In this document: positions 17,691 through 29,502 of the stretch, piece by piece
Layout of the letters: each line of letters opens with the position of its first letter
Numbering within the stretch: the stretch's first letter is position 1
Assembly: GCF_042643355.1 (NCBI RefSeq)
Contig: NZ_JBHRSS010000008.1
Span: 567,555 to 631,554 of the forward strand
Reading direction: 5' to 3'
DNA from: Salinisphaera aquimarina
GTDB taxonomy: Bacteria > Pseudomonadota > Gammaproteobacteria > Nevskiales > Salinisphaeraceae
DNA: 64,000 bases
Translations under genes and position numbers: made by a program
The notes under the pieces: generated by a model
Seen by the model: the letters and a program-made list of their open reading frames with translations, nothing else
Told to the model about the DNA's origin: nothing
The model's database searches: none

Positions 17691-18889
17691 GCAGTGATCG
17701 TGTCGCCGCGCCCGGCTTCGGGCGCGGCGTAGAGCAGCCGGATTCGCGCCACCCCGCTCACCCGCTCGACGATCGCATCGAAGGCCGCCTGATAGGTGTC
17801 GTGCCGGCCCGCGCAGGACAGGGGCAGATGCACCTCGGCTTCGACCAGGTCGTCGAGATAATGCAGCGTGACGCGCTGCACCTGCCCAGCCACCTCCAGA
17901 TGATTCCACGCCCGTTCCAGCTCGGGCATGATCTGTTCGCGTAGCGGCAGATCGAATGCCGCATCGGCGTCCGCATGCCCATCCGGCTCGATATGCACGC
18001 AGATATCCGCGATCTCGTCGACGTGCTTGACCAGTCGGGCCGTAATCGCCTCGCTGATCCGGTGGGCTTCGGTAAGGCTGATATAGGGGTCCACGAACAC
18101 GCCCACATCCGCGAACGCATCGTGGCCGCCCATGGTCCGGGTGCGCAGCCGGCGCATGTGGCGCACGCCCGGCACGGTGGTGATCTGGTCGCGCACCACC
18201 TGCAACCGCTCGGGGTCCAGGCCGGTATCGACGAGTTCGCGAAAACTCTGATAGCCGTAGCGCACCCCGATCGCGCCCAGCATGAACGCGATGACGATGG
18301 CCCCCACGGCGTCGAACCAGGGATAACCCAGCATGGCCCCAGCGATGGCGATCAGCGCCGCGATCGACGACAACGCGTCGCTGCGGTGATGCCAGGCGTT
18401 CGCCTCGATCAGCTTGGAGTTGGCCTGCCGGGCCACGCGCAGCGTGTACCAGAACAGGGCCTCCTTGAGGGCCAGCGAGGCCGCGGCCACTGCCAGTGCC
18501 ATCCAGCTCGGGCGCACCGGATCGGCCGTGCCGAACAGGCGTGCCGCGCCTTCGTAACCGATCAGCAGCGCGGCAATCAGCAGGAACAGCGACACCAGCG
18601 TGGTCGCCGCGGTCTCGATACGCGCGTGTCCATAGGGATGGTCGGTGTCGGCCTGCTGGATCCCCATGCGCACCGCCGCGAGCACCAGCGCGTCGCTGAT
18701 CAGATCGGCCGCGGAATGTACGCCGTCGGCCACCAGCGACTGCGAGTGCCCGATCACGCCGACCACGACCTTGACCAGCGCAAGCGGCAGATTGACCAGC
18801 GCGCCGATGATCGTCGCGCGCTGTTTTTCGCGGAAATCCGCCCGGCTCTGGCGGTGGGCGGCCGCGGAATGGATATGGGGTTGGGTCAT
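17684..18889 (-). CDS. Cation diffusion facilitator (CDF) family metal exporter
   Basis: Probable H+-coupled exporter of divalent metals such as Zn, Fe or Cd, in the inner membrane. The 401-residue protein has about six helices in the first 230 residues, with the two metal-binding motifs DGVHSAADLISD (helix 2) and HHRSDALSS (helix 5) and the DTDHPYGHARIE loop. The C-terminal third is a cytoplasmic domain rich in His, Asp and Glu (VCVHIEPDGHADADAAFDL). It is longer than FieF (about 300) because of an extended C-terminal part. The substrate cannot be told from the sequence. It overlaps gshA tail to tail. Confidence 0.9.
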   Translation of the reverse strand: MTQPHIHSAAAHRQSRADFREKQRATIIGALVNLPLALVKVVVGVIGHSQSLVADGVHSAADLISDALVLAAVRMGIQQADTDHPYGHARIETAATTLVSLFLLIAALLIGYEGAARLFGTADPVRPSWMALAVAAASLALKEALFWYTLRVARQANSKLIEANAWHHRSDALSSIAALIAIAGAMLGYPWFDAVGAIVIAFMLGAIGVRYGYQSFRELVDTGLDPERLQVVRDQITTVPGVRHMRRLRTRTMGGHDAFADVGVFVDPYISLTEAHRISEAITARLVKHVDEIADICVHIEPDGHADADAAFDLPLREQIMPELERAWNHLEVAGQVQRVTLHYLDDLVEAEVHLPLSCAGRHDTYQAAFDAIVERVSGVARIRLLYAAPEAGRGDTITAQ

Positions 18890-19004
18890 GGTTACAGCCG
18901 TGGCGGCATACGTCGGTCATTATAAGCCGCGAGTACCCTTGGCCCGCACGGCGGCTGCATGCGCCACAGGGAGGACAGCGGGTCGCGGGGTGTCGCCGGG
19001 GCGC

Positions 19005-19733
19005 TCAGCTGTTCGAGGAACCCTTGAACGCCGGGTATTCGCCGCGCCCGGGGATATCGCTTGTCAGCGCGTCACGGCCGTAGAACTTGATGCCTTTCTG
19101 GATACGCTCGCGGCCGCTGGCCTGCCGGTGCCGGTTGGTATCGCGCAGGCTGTATACGCAGCCGCAGTATTCCTGCTGGTAGAACGACTCGCGCTTGGCG
19201 ATCTCGATCATGCGCTGCGAACCGCCCTGTTTGCGCCAGTTCAGTGTCCAGTAGCGCACATCCGGATAACGCGAGGCCGCGCGCACGCCCGACTGGTTGA
19301 TCTGAGCCATGTTCTTCCAGCGCGAGATCCCCAGGGTGCTGGAAATGAGCCCATAGCCGTGCTCCGCGGCATACAGCGCGGTGCGCTCGAAGCGCATGTC
19401 GAAACAGACCGTGCAGCGACGGCCACGCTCGGGTTCGTTTTCCAGGCCGCGGATGCGATCGAACCAGTTGTCGGTGTCGTAGTCGCCGTCGATATGCGGG
19501 ATGCCGAGTTCCTGGCAATAGCGGATGTCCTCCGCCTTGCGCATCTCGTATTCCTTTACCGGGTGAATATTCGGATTGTAGAAATACACCGTGGTATCGA
19601 TCCCGGACGCCTTGACCGCAGCCAGCACTTCGCCCGCACAGGGCGCGCAGCAAGAGTGCATGAGCAGGCGCTCACCGCCCTCGGGCGGCTCGAGTTCCGG
19701 TCGCTGATAGCGGTCGAGGCTGTAGGGATTCAT
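19005..19733 (-). CDS. queH: Epoxyqueuosine reductase QueH
   Basis: Reduces epoxyqueuosine to queuosine in the wobble base of GUN-decoding tRNAs; it is the non-cobalamin alternative to QueG. The 242 residues carry the paired cysteines of the QueH (DUF208) family: HSCCAPC at about residues 26-32, RCTVCFDMR in the middle and YCGCVYS later, which bind an iron-sulfur cluster and a nearby iron. ISSTLGISRWKN is also typical. No other queuosine genes are nearby. It stands alone, divergent from the CPA2 antiporter. Confidence 0.93.
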   Translation of the reverse strand: MNPYSLDRYQRPELEPPEGGERLLMHSCCAPCAGEVLAAVKASGIDTTVYFYNPNIHPVKEYEMRKAEDIRYCQELGIPHIDGDYDTDNWFDRIRGLENEPERGRRCTVCFDMRFERTALYAAEHGYGLISSTLGISRWKNMAQINQSGVRAASRYPDVRYWTLNWRKQGGSQRMIEIAKRESFYQQEYCGCVYSLRDTNRHRQASGRERIQKGIKFYGRDALTSDIPGRGEYPAFKGSSNS

Positions 19734-19895
19734 CTCGGCACGGCGGTTGTGGATGGTTCGGTAGCACTATTGTCGAGGCTCCATCGCCTTTTAACAATGG
19801 CAGGATGGCAGGCTGAACTGCCCGGGCGGCACGACGCGTAGGCGAGACCACTTCATGCCCACCGCCTGAAACAGGCGCGCACAAGAGACCTTTTC

Positions 19896-21761
19896 ATGCC
19901 CGGATCCGAGCTGTCGTTTGTCCCGCTGCTGGTCGTCATCGCGCTGAGTTTCATCGTGCCGGTGGCGCTGTCCCCGGTACGCAGGCTGGGCATTCCGGTG
20001 GTCGTCGGCGAAATCATCGCCGGCATCGTGGTCGGCAAGAGCGGCTTCGATCTCGTCCAGCAGGATTTCGTGCTCGAAGTCTTGTCGGTGTTCGGCTTTG
20101 CGTACCTGATGTTCCTGTCCGGGCTGGAGATCGATTTCTCCGGCCTGCCGAGCGACCGGCGCGGGCTGCGCGCCAGTCGTCGCCGCGATCGCTTGCTGCG
20201 CAACCCCTTCGTGCTGGGCGGGGCCATGTTCGTGCTGACCGCCCTCTGCTCGCTCGCCGCCGGCTTCTATCTGCGCTGGCTCGGCGTGGTCAGCCAGCCG
20301 TTCATCATGGCGCTGGTGCTGTCCACGACGTCCCTGGGCGTTGTTGCGCCCGTGCTCAAGGAACGTGGCCTGGTCGGCAGCAACACCTACGGCCAGACCA
20401 TTCTGGTGGCCGCAATGATCGCCGATTTCGTGACCATTCTGCTGATCAGCGGCTATGTGCTTATGCGCGGCCAGGGCCTGACCGTGGACCTGTTGCTCAT
20501 CCTGGTGCTGTTGCTCGCTTTTCTGGCCACCTATCGGCTGGCCGCGCGTTTTCGCGGTCACCTGCCGGCCCAGCGGCTGATGCACGCGCTGTCCACGGCC
20601 ACGTCGCAGATCCGGGTGCGCGGGTCGATGGCCGTGGCCCTGGTCTTCATCGCCCTGGCCGAGAGCCTGGGCATCGAGAACATCATCGGCGCGTTTCTGG
20701 CCGGCGTGATCATCTCCCTGCTGTCGGGCCAGGAAAGCTCGGTGCTGCGCGAGAAGCTCGACGCCATCGGCTACGGTTTCCTCATACCGATCTTCTTCAT
20801 CATGGTCGGGGTCAATTTCGACCTGCCGGCACTGCTGGCCTCCAACTCGCCCTGGACGATGGTGGCACTGCTGACCGCCATCGCCTTCGGAGTGAAATTC
20901 GTGGGCGGACTGGTATTCCGGGCCGCCTTCGACTGGCGCGAAACCTTTGCAGCCAGCGCTCTGCTGTCGTCGCGGCTGTCGCTGATCATCGCGGTGGCAA
21001 CCATCGGGGTACAGATCGGCGCCATCTCGCCGGCTCTGGATGCGGCCATTATTCTGGTGGCCATCATCACCTGCACGTTATCGCCGATCGCCTTTGCGCG
21101 CCTGGCGCCGCGACGCCATCGTACGGCCAACCGTACCCTGCTCGTGGGTTCCGGGCACGACGTCGACCCGCTGGCGCGTCGCCTGCGCCGGCTCGGCCAC
21201 GACGTCGAAACGCTCACCGATATCGGCCCCGGCGCGGATGGCGATGCCGCATCGCGCGGCCAGGTCAGTGAACGCATGCGCGCACTGCATATCAAGCAGA
21301 CCAAGACCGTCATCGCGATGGCCGATACGGACGCCGACAATCTGCAGATCTGTCGTATTGCACGCGAGGTGTATGCCGTTCCCAAGATCGTCGCCTGGAT
21401 ACGTGACCCGTCGCTCAACCAGCGCTTCATCGATGCCGGCGCGCTGGTGGTCAATCCGGCGTTCTCGAAACTGCTGATTCTCGAGAGCATGGCCTTGGGC
21501 GCGCATGGCTTCGCACAGGGGCCCGATGACGACCCGGATCAGGAAATCCGCGTGATCAAGCTGCAGAACAGCTGGCTGAGCGGGCGCGAACTCAAGCAGC
21601 TCGGCGTGCCCGAAGGCGTGAGCGTGCTACGCATCGAACGCCGGGGCGCGGTGCTGGAGCCGGAACCGGGCACGATCGCCCAGGCCAACGACAGTTTCAC
21701 CGTCTCCGGCCCCAAGGAGCAGGTATATTCGGTGGCGCGCCGCTTTGCCCGGCGATGGTAG
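19896..21761 (+). CDS. CPA2 family monovalent cation:proton antiporter with RCK domain
   Basis: Inner-membrane K+ or Na+/H+ antiporter of the KefB/KefC/YbaL type, 621 residues. About 12-13 helices fill residues 1-400, including VGEIIAGIVVGKSGFD and GLEIDFSGL near the N-terminus. A cytoplasmic TrkA-N/RCK-like domain starts near residue 408 (TLLVGSGHDVDPLARRL, a degenerate GxGxxG), followed by a TrkA-C domain (WLSGRELKQLGVPEGVSVL). An ATG at 19896 follows GAGACC sequence. With the neighbouring ectoine genes it suggests a local cluster for osmotic and ion balance. The exact cation is unknown. Confidence 0.9.
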   Translation: MPGSELSFVPLLVVIALSFIVPVALSPVRRLGIPVVVGEIIAGIVVGKSGFDLVQQDFVLEVLSVFGFAYLMFLSGLEIDFSGLPSDRRGLRASRRRDRLLRNPFVLGGAMFVLTALCSLAAGFYLRWLGVVSQPFIMALVLSTTSLGVVAPVLKERGLVGSNTYGQTILVAAMIADFVTILLISGYVLMRGQGLTVDLLLILVLLLAFLATYRLAARFRGHLPAQRLMHALSTATSQIRVRGSMAVALVFIALAESLGIENIIGAFLAGVIISLLSGQESSVLREKLDAIGYGFLIPIFFIMVGVNFDLPALLASNSPWTMVALLTAIAFGVKFVGGLVFRAAFDWRETFAASALLSSRLSLIIAVATIGVQIGAISPALDAAIILVAIITCTLSPIAFARLAPRRHRTANRTLLVGSGHDVDPLARRLRRLGHDVETLTDIGPGADGDAASRGQVSERMRALHIKQTKTVIAMADTDADNLQICRIAREVYAVPKIVAWIRDPSLNQRFIDAGALVVNPAFSKLLILESMALGAHGFAQGPDDDPDQEIRVIKLQNSWLSGRELKQLGVPEGVSVLRIERRGAVLEPEPGTIAQANDSFTVSGPKEQVYSVARRFARRW

Positions 21762-21838
21762 CGTCATCGGTTCGGGCGAAGAATCGATATCATGGCACCG
21801 CGCCGCGACGGCCATAGACCAAACAAAGGACTTAATAC

Positions 21839-22150
21839 GTGAAACAAGGCAGTCTCGTCATGGCCATGATCTGGATGGCCGTTCTTTCCCTGCTGCTGTT
21901 CTGGCTGCCCCTGTTCGGCCCACTCATCGCAGGCTTCGTGGGCGGGCGTACAGCCGGCAGCGCCGGGCGCGGGCTGCTGGCCGCGGTCCTTCCCGCCGCG
22001 GTGCTGTGCTTTCTGCTCGTGGGCTTTGGTACCGCCCTGATCGGCCTGCCGGTCATCGGCGTGATCGCAAGCGCCAGCCTGTTTCTGCTGATCGTCGTGC
22101 AGAGCCTGCCGCTACTGGCCGGGGCGCTTGTGGGCGGATTGATGGCCTGA
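21839..22150 (+). CDS. Small membrane protein of unknown function
   Basis: A 103-residue hydrophobic protein, 78 bases downstream of the CPA2 antiporter on the same strand. It starts with GTG; AAGGA lies 8 bases upstream, which supports that start over the ATG at 21860. Three or four helices with glycine-rich stretches (GPLIAGFVGGRTAGSAGRG) are visible. The Gly-rich pattern resembles small DUF5518-like membrane proteins, but I cannot assign a family. It may be cotranscribed with the antiporter; no function is inferred. Confidence 0.7.
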   Translation: MKQGSLVMAMIWMAVLSLLLFWLPLFGPLIAGFVGGRTAGSAGRGLLAAVLPAAVLCFLLVGFGTALIGLPVIGVIASASLFLLIVVQSLPLLAGALVGGLMA

Positions 22151-22393
22151 TGCGCTCCAGAAAATCCGGCAGCGCCTAATGCGGCTCACTTGAGCAATGA
22201 AGCCCGGAGATTGATCGGATAAAACGTCCCTTGATTCTGGCTCGAAGTCGGCAAGCTCGGCCGTGGTTCATGGCCGACCAACCGGTTGTTGCACGGGCGA
22301 TCACGCTTTTACGCGGATCCCGATCGACGCCGGAACGACTAAAGAGGGTTGCGGTCGCTTGTAGCCCCCGTGAAGCAGGACTTCCTTACAGAC

Positions 22394-22429
22394 ATAAAAA
22401 ATCCGGTTCCACCAAGTGAAAACCGGATT
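22394..22429 (-). terminator. Rho-independent terminator of the ectABC operon
   Basis: On the minus strand the 9-bp stem AATCCGGTT / AACCGGATT (22421-22429 with 22400-22408) encloses a 12-base loop and runs directly into a TTTTTT tract. It lies about 100 bases after the ectC stop. Confidence 0.85.
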
Positions 22430-22437
22430 CTCGATAG

Positions 22438-22495
22438 GCCTCGGCGGCGAAGCAATGCTCAAATAACTGCATTACCGGCACGGCCGAGGCTTTTT
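22438..22495 (+). terminator. Probable plus-strand terminator after the small membrane protein gene
   Basis: GCCTCGGC (22438-22445) pairs with GCCGAGGC (22483-22490) and is followed by TTTTT. The 37-base interior can form a second small stem (AATGC/GCATT). It could end the antiporter-membrane protein transcript; the long loop makes it less certain. Confidence 0.55.
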
Positions 22496-22526
22496 CATAC
22501 GCGTCAACGACGACGCGTGCCGATAA

Positions 22527-22916
22527 CTAGTCCTCGACCAGCGTGTAGGCACCGTCTTCGTCGTGCATCTCGCGACCGGTGACCGGTGGCCAGAACGAGC
22601 AGACCAGCTTCATTTCGGTCTTGGCCTTGAGGGTATGACGATCGTGCTTGTCGAGCGCATACACCGTGCCCGGCTCGATCTTGTGCTCTTCGCCGGTGTC
22701 GCGATTGACGAGCGTGCCTTCGCCCTTGTAGCAGAACACGGCTTCGAAGTGGTTCTTGTACCACATGTCGAATTCGAGGCCCGGCGGGAAAGTGGTCTCA
22801 TGGAACGAGAACCCCATGCCGTCGCTCTTGAGCAACCAGCGAACGCTGGTCCAGCCGCCAGGGCTGACCACTTCACGATCGGTGCCACGTAGGTCTTCAG
22901 TACGAATAATTTTCAT
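22527..22916 (-). CDS. ectC: L-ectoine synthase
   Basis: Cyclises N-gamma-acetyl-diaminobutyrate to the compatible solute ectoine. The 129-residue cupin protein begins MKIIRTEDLRGTDREV, has GWTSVRWLLKSDGMGFSFHETTFPPG (residues about 19-44), and the metal and substrate-binding cupin core around YKNHFEAVFCYKGEGT and EPGTVYALDKHDRHTL. The frame is open to 22952, but the ATG at 22916 has AAGGAG 7 bases upstream. It is the last gene of ectABC, 95 bases after ectB. No hydroxylase gene (ectD) or ask_ect follows. Confidence 0.97.
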   Translation of the reverse strand: MKIIRTEDLRGTDREVVSPGGWTSVRWLLKSDGMGFSFHETTFPPGLEFDMWYKNHFEAVFCYKGEGTLVNRDTGEEHKIEPGTVYALDKHDRHTLKAKTEMKLVCSFWPPVTGREMHDEDGAYTLVED

Positions 22917-23011
22917 CAAAGACTCCTTGTCTTCAAAATGCCGTTCGACCACTCCACGCTACAGTAATCGAACGCTTCCAACCAACGCCAACAGCGGCGC
23001 TGGCCAAAGTT

Positions 23012-24289
23012 CTAGGCCGCGGTGTTGAGCAGGCCGTTACGCTCGAGCACGGTGTGTACCGCCTTTTCGATGATATCCAGACCGGCGTCCAGATCTTCAT
23101 CCGGCGTGATCAGCGGCGGCATCACTTTCATGACGTTGTCATTCGGGCCCGCCGTTTCCAGAATCAGCCGATGCTTGAAGCATTCGGCGGCGATCTCGTC
23201 CGCCAGCTCGGCGTTTTCACAGTCCATGCCGATGAAGAAGCCGCGACCGCGCAGTTCCGCCTTGAAGCGGGTATGCGCGTCGATGATGCCCTGCATGCGG
23301 GTCATCACGTGCTCGCTCTGACGCAGCACCTTTTTCTCGAGCTTGTCGTCGCGCCAGTATTCGTTCAATGCCGCGGTAGCGGTGACGAAGGCGTGATTGA
23401 AGCCGCGGAAGGTGCCGTTGTGCTCGCCCGGATTCCAGATATCGAGTTCGGGGCGGATCATGGTGATCGCCAGCGGCAGGCCGTAGCCGGACAGCGACTT
23501 GGACACCGTGATGATGTCCGGTTTGATGCCGGCCGGTTCGAACGAGAAGAACGGTCCGGTACGGCCGACACCCGCCTGGATATCATCCACGATGAGCAGC
23601 ATGTCGTGCTCGTGGCACAGCTTCTCGATCTTCTTGAGCCAGTCGAAATCGGCGACGTTGATGCCACCCTCGCCCTGCACGGTTTCAAGAATGATCGCAG
23701 CTGGCTTTTCCAGGCCGCTGGAACTGTTCTTGAGCAACATCTCCAGGTCGTCGGCGGTATCCCGGCCCTTGCCGAAGTAACCGCTGTAGGGCATCGGGAT
23801 GGCGCCCGGCATGTTCACGCCGGCACCGCCGCGCTTGGAGGCGTTGCCGGTCACGGCCAGCGCACCCAGGGTCATGCCGTGATAGGCGTTAGTGAAGAAC
23901 AGCACGCCCTCGCGCTGCTTGACCTTGCGCGCGATCTTGAGCGCCGCTTCGACGGCGTTGGTGCCGGTCGGCCCGGGGAACTGGATCTTGTACTCCATGT
24001 TCCGCGGCTTCATGACCACATCCTCGAAGGTCTTGAGGAAGATGCTCTTCTGAACAGTGGCCATGTCGAGGCCATGGGTGACGCCGTCGGACTCGATGTA
24101 TTCGAGCAGCGCTTTCTTCATGACCTCGTCGTTGTGGCCATAGTTGAGCGCGCCGGCGCCGGAGAAGAAGTCGAGATAGTCGTTGCCGTCCTCGTCGACC
24201 ATGTGATTGGCCTTGGCGGTCTTGAACTTGACCGGGAACGAGCGGACATACCCGCGGACTTCGGATTCGAGACGATTGATGGTTTCCAT
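23012..24289 (-). CDS. ectB: Diaminobutyrate-2-oxoglutarate transaminase
   Basis: First step of ectoine synthesis: aspartate semialdehyde is aminated to L-2,4-diaminobutyrate with glutamate. The 425-residue class III PLP aminotransferase begins METINRLESEVRGYVRSFP, has FPGPTGTNAVEAALK, the PLP aspartate in LIVDDIQAGVGRTG and the Schiff-base lysine in TVSKSLSGYGLPLA. The EctB-specific DDIQAG and GMTLGAL segments exclude the related acetylornithine and GABA enzymes. It has an AGGA-type Shine-Dalgarno and lies 37 bases after ectA. Confidence 0.97.
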   Translation of the reverse strand: METINRLESEVRGYVRSFPVKFKTAKANHMVDEDGNDYLDFFSGAGALNYGHNDEVMKKALLEYIESDGVTHGLDMATVQKSIFLKTFEDVVMKPRNMEYKIQFPGPTGTNAVEAALKIARKVKQREGVLFFTNAYHGMTLGALAVTGNASKRGGAGVNMPGAIPMPYSGYFGKGRDTADDLEMLLKNSSSGLEKPAAIILETVQGEGGINVADFDWLKKIEKLCHEHDMLLIVDDIQAGVGRTGPFFSFEPAGIKPDIITVSKSLSGYGLPLAITMIRPELDIWNPGEHNGTFRGFNHAFVTATAALNEYWRDDKLEKKVLRQSEHVMTRMQGIIDAHTRFKAELRGRGFFIGMDCENAELADEIAAECFKHRLILETAGPNDNVMKVMPPLITPDEDLDAGLDIIEKAVHTVLERNGLLNTAA

Positions 24290-24326
24290 AGGAACTCCTG
24301 AACCTTGGTCAGGCGATTAAAAGAAT

Positions 24327-24869
24327 TTAAGCAGCGCTGTCGATGGCGCGGCGGTCGAAGGGGCCGATATGGAAGAGAATTTCCTCTTCATGCGGCTGGT
24401 CGTCGAAATCGCCGAACATCTCGCTTGAAAACAGCACTTCCTCGTTCACTTCCGTGCCGAGCCGACGGGCCAGACCGCGAAACAATGCCTGAGACGGATC
24501 ATTGCTCGGACCGATGGTCGTGTCCAGATAACACACGTCGGCACAGGCCGGGCGTTTGAGAATCTCTACCAGCATCCGCGTTGCCAGCCCCTGGCCGCGG
24601 CCGGCTTCGGACACGCCGACCTGCCAGACGAAAACGATCTCGGGGGACTCGGGCAGGATATAGGCGGTGATGAATCCCGCCAGTTTGCCGTCTATTTCGG
24701 CAACGACGCTGGTGCCTGCGTGGTGCTCACCAATGAGCATGTAGGCGTAGGCGGAATTGACGTCGAGTACGCCCAGGCGGTGGACGAGCTGCAGTATGCC
24801 GGCGCCGTCTTCCTTGTTCGGCGGCCTGAACGTGACGCTTGAAGAATTCTCGGATGGTGTCGGAGAAAT
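24327..24869 (-). CDS. ectA: L-2,4-diaminobutyrate N-acetyltransferase, with a probable ATT start
   Basis: GNAT-family enzyme that acetylates diaminobutyrate, the middle step of ectoine synthesis. Conserved EctA features run continuously from about 24840: SVTFRPPNKEDG, LGVLDVNSAYAYMLIGEH, VWQVGVSEAGRGQGLATRML (acetyl-CoA loop) and LDTTIGPSND. The first ATG (24740) would cut off about 43 residues, including the conserved DVNSAYAY segment. Upstream to the in-frame stop at 24900-24902 there is no ATG, GTG or TTG. The ATT at 24867-24869 gives MSPTPSENSSSVTFRPP and 180 residues, the family length, and is the start given here. A point change or sequence error of ATG is an alternative. Confidence 0.85.
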   Translation of the reverse strand: MSPTPSENSSSVTFRPPNKEDGAGILQLVHRLGVLDVNSAYAYMLIGEHHAGTSVVAEIDGKLAGFITAYILPESPEIVFVWQVGVSEAGRGQGLATRMLVEILKRPACADVCYLDTTIGPSNDPSQALFRGLARRLGTEVNEEVLFSSEMFGDFDDQPHEEEILFHIGPFDRRAIDSAA

Positions 24870-24891
24870 AGCGATTCGCTGGTTCGTATTT

Positions 24892-24911
24892 GACCCGTAT
24901 TATAACGGGTC
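24892..24911 (-). promoter_or_regulatory. Perfect TATAAT box inside an inverted repeat, candidate ect promoter
   Basis: On the minus strand GACCCGT-TATAAT-ACGGGTC is a 7-bp inverted repeat with a perfect -10 hexamer (24899-24904) as its centre. No good -35 box lies 16-18 bases upstream, which is common for stress or activator-dependent promoters. Transcription would begin near 24893 and leave a leader of about 25 bases before the proposed ATT start of ectA. It lies 27 bases beyond the carB stop. Confidence 0.6.
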
Positions 24912-24937
24912 GCAGAGAGTTTTTCTTGGCCCGGGCC

Positions 24938-28162
<3,225 letters not shown>

Positions 28163-28257
28163 AGCTCGCTGCTCGGTAGCTGGCAGGCGCAGCCGATGCG
28201 CAGGGGCGCATGGCTTACGCTTCTTGATTCAATTGACGGGCCGGTGCGCGCCCCCGC

Positions 28258-29394
28258 TCATGCGGTCTGGCGGCGCGCTTCCATGGCCTGGATGAAACGG
28301 GCAAACAACGGCGCGACATCGTGCGGACCAGGGCTGGCTTCAGGGTGGCCCTGGAACGAAAACACCGGCTTGCCCACGATTTCGATTCCCTGAAGACTCT
28401 GGTCGAACAGGGACCGATGGGTCACCCGCGCGCTATCCGGCAGGCTTGCCTCGTCGATGGCGAAACCGTGGTTCTGGCTGGTGATCATCACCTCGCCGGT
28501 ATCCACGTCGAGCACCGGATGATTGGCGCCGTGGTGGCCGAACTTCATCTTCAGGCTCTTGCCTCCCGCGGCCAGGCCCAGGATCTGGTGGCCCAGACAG
28601 ATGCCGAGCGTGGGAAAGCTGCGCTCGATGAGCTCACGACAGGTGGCGATCGCATAGTCACAGGGCTCGGGATCGCCCGGGCCGTTGGCCAGCAGCACGC
28701 CGTCCACGCCCATGGCGAACACATCGTCGAGCGGGGTGCGCGGCGGCACCACGGTGACCTTCGCGCCGCAATCGACCAATCGCCGCAGGATGTTGTACTT
28801 CACGCCGTAGTCGTAGACCGCGACATGGAACGTGGCCGCAGCCGGGGAGTGGCTGTCGTTCGGCCCCACCCAGCTGGGCTGATCCCAGGTATAGATCTCG
28901 GTGGACCCGGCGTCGGCGGCCAGATCGGCGCCTTTCAGGCCGGGAAAGGCTCGCGCCTGCTCGAGCGCTGCCTCGGCGTCGATGTTGTCGCCGGCGACGA
29001 TGCAGCCGTTCTGGGCGCCCTTCTCACGCAGCAGGCGAGTCAGGCGGCGCGTGTCGATATCGCCGATGCCGACAATATCGTTCGCTTCCAGATAATCGAT
29101 GAGGCTGCCGCGGGTTCGCCAGTTGCTCGGCGCGCGCGGCACTTCCCGCACGATCAGACCGGCGGCCTGGACACGATCGGACTCGATGTCCTGTTCGTTG
29201 GCCCCGGTATTGCCGATATGCGGATAAGTCAGCGTGACCATCTGCTGACGATAGGATGGGTCGGTAAGAATTTCCTGATAGCCGGTCATGGCGGTGTTGA
29301 AGACCACCTCGCCGACCGTGGTACCGATCGCGCCAATGGCGCGACCGTGGAACAGGCTACCGTCTTCTAGCGCAAGCAGGGCTGTCGGGCGCAA
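28258..29394 (-). CDS. carA: Carbamoyl-phosphate synthase small subunit
   Basis: Glutamine amidotransferase subunit that hydrolyses glutamine and passes ammonia to CarB. The class I amidotransferase triad is present: Cys in LGICLGHQILGLA, and His and Glu in GHPEASPGPHD. The frame is open to 29457, but the TTG at 29394 has GGAG 6 bases upstream and gives MRPTALLALEDGSLFHG and 378 residues, matching E. coli CarA (382). A TTG just before it (29397) fits less well. carB follows after 95 bases. Confidence 0.95.
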   Translation of the reverse strand: MRPTALLALEDGSLFHGRAIGAIGTTVGEVVFNTAMTGYQEILTDPSYRQQMVTLTYPHIGNTGANEQDIESDRVQAAGLIVREVPRAPSNWRTRGSLIDYLEANDIVGIGDIDTRRLTRLLREKGAQNGCIVAGDNIDAEAALEQARAFPGLKGADLAADAGSTEIYTWDQPSWVGPNDSHSPAAATFHVAVYDYGVKYNILRRLVDCGAKVTVVPPRTPLDDVFAMGVDGVLLANGPGDPEPCDYAIATCRELIERSFPTLGICLGHQILGLAAGGKSLKMKFGHHGANHPVLDVDTGEVMITSQNHGFAIDEASLPDSARVTHRSLFDQSLQGIEIVGKPVFSFQGHPEASPGPHDVAPLFARFIQAMEARRQTA

Positions 29395-29502
29395 CAATGA
29401 CTCCGGATGCTGTGATCGAGCGGAATTCGACAATCGGGCGCGGCACAATGGCCGCACGCGGCGCGAAATTATAGCCGCTCGACGCTGTCCCTGCCAGCCT
29501 TG

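Larger units (their letters stand above)
22151..22526. other. Intergenic region with two opposing terminators
   Basis: No gene is supported in these 376 bases. The left 240 bases show nothing recognisable. The right part holds the terminator of the ect operon (minus strand), a second hairpin ending in U residues on the plus strand, and a 7-bp inverted repeat ACGCGTC/GACGCGT at 22499-22518 just beyond the ectC stop. Confidence 0.7.
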
